From Bacillus sp. USDA818B3_A (GTDB lineage Bacteria > Bacillota > Bacilli > Bacillales > Cytobacillaceae), in the NCBI RefSeq assembly GCF_009928415.1, contig NZ_JAABNN010000017.1, positions 1 to 35,415 on the forward strand: DNA of 35,415 nucleotides, read 5' to 3'. Shown one piece after another: positions 31,017 through 35,415 of this stretch. The notes beneath the pieces are model-generated. The model saw nothing but the letters and a program-made list of their open reading frames with translations. It was not told the DNA's origin and searched no databases. The position numbers and the translations under genes are program-made. How positions within the stretch are numbered: the stretch's first letter is position 1; each line of letters begins with the position of its first letter.

Positions 31017-31840
31017 CTTATCGAAATAGGCTCACAACCGTTCTCCTTACTACCATTATGGGGTTATTAGCACTTGTGTTCTTGGTTCCTGTTTTATGGT
31101 TCTTATTAAGTTCCTTTAAACCGGGAAGTGAATTATTTGCTTATCCGCTTCATATTTTTCCTAAAAAGTTTTCATTTGAGAACTATGAATATGCTTGGCA
31201 AACCATGGAATTTATGAAATATGTATGGAATACGCTGATCGTCACTGTGGTAACAACAGCCTTGACCATCCTTGCCAGTGCATCCTGCGGGTTTGCCTTG
31301 GCGAAATACAGATACAAATGGTTGACGGTGTTCTTCCTATGCATCCTGACAACGACGATGTTACCGACGGAAGTAATCATGAATCCAACCTTCATGGTGA
31401 TTCAAAAGCTCCACCTTTATGATAGTTTATGGGGATTAATTATTCCTTCCATCAACACAGCTACCGGGATCTTCATGTTTAGACAGTATTTCATGACAGT
31501 ACCAGATGATTTGATAGAAGCTGCCAGAATTGACGGAGCCAGTGAAGGCAGAATCTTTTTTAGACTGATGTTACCGATCGCGAAGCCGATTGTCATTACC
31601 TTAGCCATTTTATCTTTCCAGTGGCGCTGGAATGACTACATTTGGCCATTAATCGTTATTAGTGATCCAAACAAGTATACGATTCAGGTCGCGTTAAGAA
31701 GTATCGTCGGGGCAAACAATATTGATTGGGTCTTGCTGCTATCTGCTTCTGTTATATCGATCCTTCCGATGGCGATTTTATATGCCATCTTCCAACGGTA
31801 CATTATGGATACAGGCGCTAGCTCCGGATTGAAAGATTAA
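31013..31840 (+). CDS. ABC sugar permease of the second operon, MalG type
   Basis: A 275-residue membrane protein with about six spans, beginning MTYRNRLTTVLLTTIMGLLA. The EAA loop reads EAARIDGASEGRIFFRLMLP. Its ATG overlaps the stop of the MalF-type gene as ATGA, a usual sign of translational coupling and equal subunit supply. The ribosome site GAGAGGGG lies just upstream. No ATPase gene follows, so a shared MsmX/UgpC-type ATPase encoded elsewhere is needed. Confidence 0.9.
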   Translation: MTYRNRLTTVLLTTIMGLLALVFLVPVLWFLLSSFKPGSELFAYPLHIFPKKFSFENYEYAWQTMEFMKYVWNTLIVTVVTTALTILASASCGFALAKYRYKWLTVFFLCILTTTMLPTEVIMNPTFMVIQKLHLYDSLWGLIIPSINTATGIFMFRQYFMTVPDDLIEAARIDGASEGRIFFRLMLPIAKPIVITLAILSFQWRWNDYIWPLIVISDPNKYTIQVALRSIVGANNIDWVLLLSASVISILPMAILYAIFQRYIMDTGASSGLKD

Positions 31841-31855
31841 GTGAGGTGAAGAATC

Positions 31856-32974
31856 GTGACAAAAGTACTAGCGGATGTTCGTGAATCTGTGTTAAAAATA
31901 ACTAACCAGCTGCTGCATTTAAAACGACCTTCTAATGAAGATTCTTTAAAAGAAGTGGGCGATGCTGAAAAAATCGGCTACTTCCCAAGGGACTTCGGAA
32001 TGGAAGAGTGGGATTGGCCTCAAGGAGTTGGATTACTGGGTTTGAAAAACCTAGGCGGAGACCCAAAATTCCCCGATTATCACGGGTTTATGAAAAAATG
32101 GGCCGAAGATCAAATCGAGCGCGGTTTACCCTTGAAAAATATTAATACGACGGCACCGATGCTAACCCTAATGGACTTTGATGACATGGAGCCGCTCGCG
32201 CTGGAATGGGTGGACTGGGTCTACAACCAGGCCCCAAGAACAAAAGAAAACGGGCTTCAACATGTAACTTCCGGTGATACCAAACGTGAGTTGAAGCTGA
32301 ATGAAGGGCAAATCTGGATTGACACCTTGTTTATGGTGGTATTGTTCTTAAGTAAAATGGGGGTTAAATATAATAACCAAGCTTGGATCGAAGAAGCTGC
32401 TTATCAAACTAATCTTCATATAAACCATTTGTTCAATCAGGAGGATTCCCTCTTCTATCATGGCTATGATTTTGAGAATGACCATCATTTTAGTGAGGCG
32501 TATTGGTGCCGTGGGAACAGCTGGTACACTTTAGCTGCCCCGGAATTAATCGAGACACTGAAAGGTAAAATATCCCCTAAGGCTTATGAGAAGATGGCGG
32601 GCACCTTTAAAGCCCAGGTGGACCGGTTAGTCGGATTGCAGTCAGAAAATGGTTTGTGGCATACGCTTCTGGATGATCCTGATAGCTATACCGAAGTTTC
32701 CGGGTCGAGCGCCATTGCCGCAGGGATGTTAAAAGGAATTCGGTTAGGATTATTGGACTCAAGCTTACTAGGAGTTTGCCGAAAGGCAGTCGAAGCAATT
32801 TTGACCAATATCGCTGAGGATGGAACGGTCTTAAATGTTTCCGCCGGTACAGCGATCGGGAAGGAAAAGGAAGATTATAAGCGAATTATTATTGCACCTA
32901 CTGCCTATGGTCAGGCATTGGCCATTGTTCTCCTATCCGAGGTCCTGCAGCATAAGGGTTTGTTAAGCAACTAA
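31856..32974 (+). CDS. GH105 unsaturated uronyl/rhamnogalacturonyl hydrolase
   Basis: A 372-residue cytoplasmic enzyme of glycoside hydrolase family 105 (YteR/YesR type), which removes 4,5-unsaturated uronic acid from the non-reducing end of lyase products. Family landmarks are GYFPRDFGMEEWDWPQGVGL, IWIDTLFMVVLFLS with catalytic Asp156, YWCRGNSWYTLAAPELIETL, and GLWHTLLDDPDSYTEVSGSS with AIAAGM. Length is typical. The GTG at 31856 follows GTGAGGTGAAG. It is the last gene of the ABC operon, and its presence means the imported sugar carries an unsaturated uronate made by an extracellular lyase not encoded here. Confidence 0.9.
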   Translation: MTKVLADVRESVLKITNQLLHLKRPSNEDSLKEVGDAEKIGYFPRDFGMEEWDWPQGVGLLGLKNLGGDPKFPDYHGFMKKWAEDQIERGLPLKNINTTAPMLTLMDFDDMEPLALEWVDWVYNQAPRTKENGLQHVTSGDTKRELKLNEGQIWIDTLFMVVLFLSKMGVKYNNQAWIEEAAYQTNLHINHLFNQEDSLFYHGYDFENDHHFSEAYWCRGNSWYTLAAPELIETLKGKISPKAYEKMAGTFKAQVDRLVGLQSENGLWHTLLDDPDSYTEVSGSSAIAAGMLKGIRLGLLDSSLLGVCRKAVEAILTNIAEDGTVLNVSAGTAIGKEKEDYKRIIIAPTAYGQALAIVLLSEVLQHKGLLSN

Positions 32975-32989
32975 ACAAAATAGTATAAT
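32960..32989 (+). promoter_or_regulatory. Probable own promoter of the LacI-type gene
   Basis: TTGTTA (32960-32965) and TATAAT (32984-32989) with an 18-base spacer. The -35 box lies within the last codons of the GH105 gene. The regulator can therefore be made when the operon is off. Confidence 0.55.
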
Positions 32990-33029
32990 GATTTAATGAC
33001 TTCATGTAGTGGGAGAAGGGGAGAAGGCC

Positions 33030-34034
33030 ATGAAACCTACTATTTATGACGTAGCAAAAGAGGCCAATGTGTCGATTGCTACCGTATCCAAAGTGTTGAA
33101 TAATACAGGTCGGATTAGTGAAAAAACCAAAAATAAAGTTCTGGCAATTATGAAGGACCTAAAGTACCAACCAAGCAGTGTCGCTACCGCTTTAACGGGA
33201 AAAAAAACCTTCACGATAGGCGTGCTCGTTCCCGATATCGCTAACCCATTCTTTGCGGAAGTAGCCCGGGCACTGGAGAATAATGCACGGGAGATGGGTT
33301 ACTCGATTATTTTGTGCAGCACTGATTATCAGCTGGAACGTGAGCATGATTATCTGGATCTGCTGATTAAAAAACAAGTCGACGGAATTATCATCGCAAC
33401 TGAGCCAAAGGATGTAAAAAAATTAAAAAATCTTAATGATCAAAATGTCCCTTGCGTCCTGTTCTCGATTGATCATCTTGCGCTCGATTCCCACGTTGTC
33501 ACAACCGATGATATCAGGGGCGGGTATCTAGCAGGACGTTACCTTTGTCAAAAGGGACACCGATCGTTTGCCATCATTTCCGAACCGCGACGAGCGAGCA
33601 GCCGGCTCCGTGTAGAAGGGTTTACAAAAGCTCTTGCTGATGAAGGCGTAAACCCTGCGAACGTTCGGGTGATTGAAGCTAAATCCAAGATTGATGAAGC
33701 GAAATGGGCTGCGAGTCAAATTTTTCATTTGGAAAATAGGCCAACAGCAGTTTTTGCTACCACGGATTTAATTGCTGCCGTTTTTATTAATGAGGCACGG
33801 AAAGCAGGCGTATCGGTACCGGATGATATTTCGATTATTGGCTTTGATAATACCATCCACGCGGAAATATCTGATCCAGGCTTAACCACGATCGCTCAGC
33901 CGATTGCCAAGCTGGCCAGCTATACCATTGAGCAATTGCTGGATTCGATTGAGAATCCTGGAATGCCTGCAAATCGAATCATGCTTGCTCCTACACTCAT
34001 TGAGCGGGAGTCGGTGAAAAATATACATTCATAA
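33030..34034 (+). CDS. LacI-family transcriptional regulator
   Basis: A 334-residue repressor. The HTH (residues 3-25, TIYDVAKEANVSIATVSKVL) is followed by the hinge SSVATALTGKKTFTIGVLVP and a sugar-binding core with VDGIIIATEP, CVLFSIDH, RAVFATTD-like and ISIIGFDNT segments, ending in a typical PIAKLASYTIEQLLD dimer region. The ATG at 33030 is preceded by AAGGGGAG and GAGAAGG; an in-frame GTG at 33009 is less well placed. Probable targets are the AAGCGCTT palindromes at 26204, 26273, 34086 and 34171, so it would control both the uronate-glycan operon and the downstream dehydrogenase. The inducer is unknown, most likely a breakdown product of the imported glycan. Confidence 0.9.
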   Translation: MKPTIYDVAKEANVSIATVSKVLNNTGRISEKTKNKVLAIMKDLKYQPSSVATALTGKKTFTIGVLVPDIANPFFAEVARALENNAREMGYSIILCSTDYQLEREHDYLDLLIKKQVDGIIIATEPKDVKKLKNLNDQNVPCVLFSIDHLALDSHVVTTDDIRGGYLAGRYLCQKGHRSFAIISEPRRASSRLRVEGFTKALADEGVNPANVRVIEAKSKIDEAKWAASQIFHLENRPTAVFATTDLIAAVFINEARKAGVSVPDDISIIGFDNTIHAEISDPGLTTIAQPIAKLASYTIEQLLDSIENPGMPANRIMLAPTLIERESVKNIHS

Positions 34035-34038
34035 TAAG

Positions 34039-34078
34039 GAAAGCTGACCGACAAATGTTTCGTCAGCTTTCATTTTAA
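34039..34078 (+). terminator. Terminator of the LacI-type gene
   Basis: GAAAGCTGACCGA (34039-34051) pairs with TCGTCAGCTTTC (34060-34071) with one bulged base, followed by ATTTT. Confidence 0.75.
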
Positions 34079-34085
34079 GGGTGGG

Positions 34086-34184
34086 GTTAAGCGCTTAACT
34101 TCATTTGTGAAGGATGATACAAAAACAATCATAGAAAGAGGTTGCAGAAAGATGGTTTTTGACCGTTGGGGTTAAGCGCTTAAC
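34086..34184. promoter_or_regulatory. Paired LacI-type operators upstream of the dehydrogenase
   Basis: The perfect palindrome GTTAAGCGCTTAAC occurs at 34086-34099 and again at 34171-34184, both preceded by TGGG and followed by T(T/C)C. The 85-base spacing is close to eight helical turns, which would place both on the same face and suits looping. The second copy ends 33 bases before the dehydrogenase ATG. Promoter boxes between them are weak (TTAACT 34095 with TACAAA 34118 is the best pair). Confidence 0.7.
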
Positions 34185-34216
34185 TCCTGCAATCTATAAA
34201 AGGGAGGATGTTGAAT

Positions 34217-35242
34217 ATGGCATTGGCTGTTGGAATCATTGGAGCAGGACGAATTGGAAAGATCCATGCTGATAATTTAAGAAGGATTTCAGGTGTAAGA
34301 TTGAAAAGTGTTTCTGATGTGGCCATTGGCCATCTGGAGGAATGGGCAAAGGAAAAGCAAATTGAAGTACTGACGGCGAATTACCAAGATATTTTGAATG
34401 ATCCTGAAATCAATGCTGTCTTCATTTGTTCACCTACCACGACTCATGCTAATTTGATTATGGAAGCGGCTGCAGCCGGAAAGCATATTTTCTGCGAAAA
34501 GCCGGTTAGTTTTTCAGTCGAAGAAACGGAAGAGGCCCTCGCAGCGGTTGAAGCAGCCGGTGTGAAGCTGCAGGTAGGTTTTAACCGCCGCTTTGATCCT
34601 AACTTCCGCAGGATTCGTGAGCTTGTCCAAACGGGTGATATTGGCGTTCCACATATTTTAAAAATTACCTCACGTGATCCAGAACCTCCAGGAATTGATT
34701 ACATAAAAACATCAGGCGGGCTCTTTATGGACATGGCGATTCATGATTTTGATATGGCACGCTATATTATGGACAGTGAAGTCGTTGAAGTGTTTGCTAA
34801 TGGAGCGGTGCTGGTGGATCCGGCGATTGGCGAAGCCGGTGATATTGATACAGCTATTATTACTTTGAAATTTGCTAATGGCGCCCTTGGTGTGATTGAT
34901 AACAGCCGCCAGGCTGCTTATGGATATGATCAGCGTCTTGAGGTGTTTGGGGATCAAGGTGCCGCACAAGCTGATAATAATCGTGCGAATACGGTGGAGG
35001 TTTCGACTGCTCAGCATGTGTCAAAGGAAAAACCGTTGTACTTTTTCCTAGAACGTTATACGCAGGCTTATATTGATGAAGTGAATGAGTTTGTTGCGGC
35101 GATTTTGGAAAATAAAGAGGTTATTTGTAGTGGGAGAGATGGATTGCAGGCGGAGCGTATTGCGAAGGCGGCTAAGAGGTCGCTGGAGACTGGTGCACCG
35201 GTGCAGCTGCAAGGTGTGGATGTATCTGCTGTGATTTTGTAG
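34217..35242 (+). CDS. Gfo/Idh/MocA dehydrogenase, inositol 2-dehydrogenase-like
   Basis: A 341-residue NAD(P)-dependent oxidoreductase. The Rossmann motif is at the N-terminus (LAVGIIGAGRIGKIHADNLR). The catalytic Lys95 lies in IFCEKPVSF, and Asp172 and His176 in LFMDMAIHDFDMARYI form the rest of the triad typical of IolG-type myo-inositol dehydrogenases. The ATG at 34217 is preferred because AGGGAGG sits 9 bases upstream; the ATG at 34208 is directly adjacent to that site. Two LacI-type operators precede it. Scyllo-inositol or sugar dehydrogenases share this pattern, so the substrate is not certain. Only a 21-bp repeat array follows in the window. Confidence 0.85.
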   Translation: MALAVGIIGAGRIGKIHADNLRRISGVRLKSVSDVAIGHLEEWAKEKQIEVLTANYQDILNDPEINAVFICSPTTTHANLIMEAAAAGKHIFCEKPVSFSVEETEEALAAVEAAGVKLQVGFNRRFDPNFRRIRELVQTGDIGVPHILKITSRDPEPPGIDYIKTSGGLFMDMAIHDFDMARYIMDSEVVEVFANGAVLVDPAIGEAGDIDTAIITLKFANGALGVIDNSRQAAYGYDQRLEVFGDQGAAQADNNRANTVEVSTAQHVSKEKPLYFFLERYTQAYIDEVNEFVAAILENKEVICSGRDGLQAERIAKAAKRSLETGAPVQLQGVDVSAVIL

Positions 35243-35260
35243 TCTTTGGATGGCTAGTCT

Positions 35261-35386
35261 GGCGGAATTAAGGGAGAAGTAGGCGGAATTGCGACGGAAG
35301 TAGGCGGAATTAAAGTTGGATTCGGCGGAAAAAGCAGGAAAACCGGCGGGATTATTCAAAAAACCGGCGGAATTAATAGAGTCGTC
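35261..35386 (+). repeat. Six-unit 21-bp tandem repeat (GGCGGAATTA)
   Basis: GGCGG(A/G)A-type units start at 35261, 35282, 35303, 35324, 35345 and 35366, each exactly 21 bases apart. The first ten bases (GGCGGAATTA) are conserved and the other eleven vary. It begins 18 bases after the dehydrogenase stop. On the minus strand one frame reads a heptad with repeated NSA(Y/R)(F/L), but no ribosome site supports it. The last 30 bases of the window hold nothing recognisable. Confidence 0.8.
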
Positions 35387-35415
35387 AGGCCCGATGATTC
35401 TACTAAAAAGGGAAA

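Noticed and set aside
35261..35386. CRISPR array
   Set aside because: The unit is only 21 bases with a 10-base conserved core; too short for repeat plus spacer.

Overview
The window looks like a chromosomal segment of a low-GC Gram-positive spore-former of the Bacillus / Neobacillus type. Supporting signs are strong AAGGAGG-type ribosome binding sites, GTG and TTG starts, cre-like catabolite boxes, a ComK homologue, close homologues of B. subtilis ManR, ManP and ManA, and interspersed Bacillaceae palindromes and GGCGGAATTA repeats. I found no tRNA, rRNA, CRISPR array or intact insertion sequence.

Layout. (1) 1-5330 is an accessory segment. It holds a decayed phosphoglucomutase tail, a serine alpha/beta hydrolase on the minus strand, and a 668-residue protein built from about 80-90 five-residue G-[YF]-[DN]-x-x repeats with a DUF4145/HEPN-like C-terminus. 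Two copies of a hairpin repeat in the same orientation bracket these two genes. (2) 5361-13249 is an alpha-mannoside operon: a GntR-LacI hybrid repressor facing a lipoprotein, two ABC permeases and an intracellular GH38 alpha-mannosidase, ending at a terminator. (3) 13250-17990 is an AT-rich, partly decayed insert. It holds the first nine codons of a ROK sugar kinase, two XRE regulators, a ComK-family gene, a replication-initiator-like gene with iteron-like repeats, and two tiny membrane-protein genes. (4) 18026-23462 is the mannose region: manA, a third copy of the tiny membrane-protein gene, the PRD regulator manR and the mannose PTS transporter manP. (5) 23463-25270 holds small genes: a 33-residue peptide, a VanZ-like protein and an unknown 123-residue protein. 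(6) 25275-25873 is a GH95 alpha-L-fucosidase pseudogene. (7) 26167-34078 is a second glycan operon: lipoprotein, an 831-residue protein of unknown family, two permeases, a GH105 unsaturated-uronyl hydrolase, then a LacI regulator. (8) 34086 to the end holds paired LacI-type operators, an inositol-dehydrogenase-like gene and an exact 21-bp tandem repeat.

How the genes fit together. Manno-oligosaccharides would enter by the first ABC system and be cut by the GH38 enzyme. Free mannose would enter and be phosphorylated by ManP. ManA then converts mannose-6-phosphate to fructose-6-phosphate. A ROK kinase that could phosphorylate mannose released inside the cell seems to have been destroyed between the mannosidase and manA. 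The second operon probably imports a uronate-containing oligosaccharide, and the neighbouring dead fucosidase suggests a once broader glycan locus. Neither ABC operon encodes an ATPase, so both presumably share an MsmX-type ATPase encoded elsewhere.

The least explained items are the five-residue-repeat DUF4145-like protein, the family of three 36-37-residue membrane proteins around manA, and the 831-residue enzyme-like protein.
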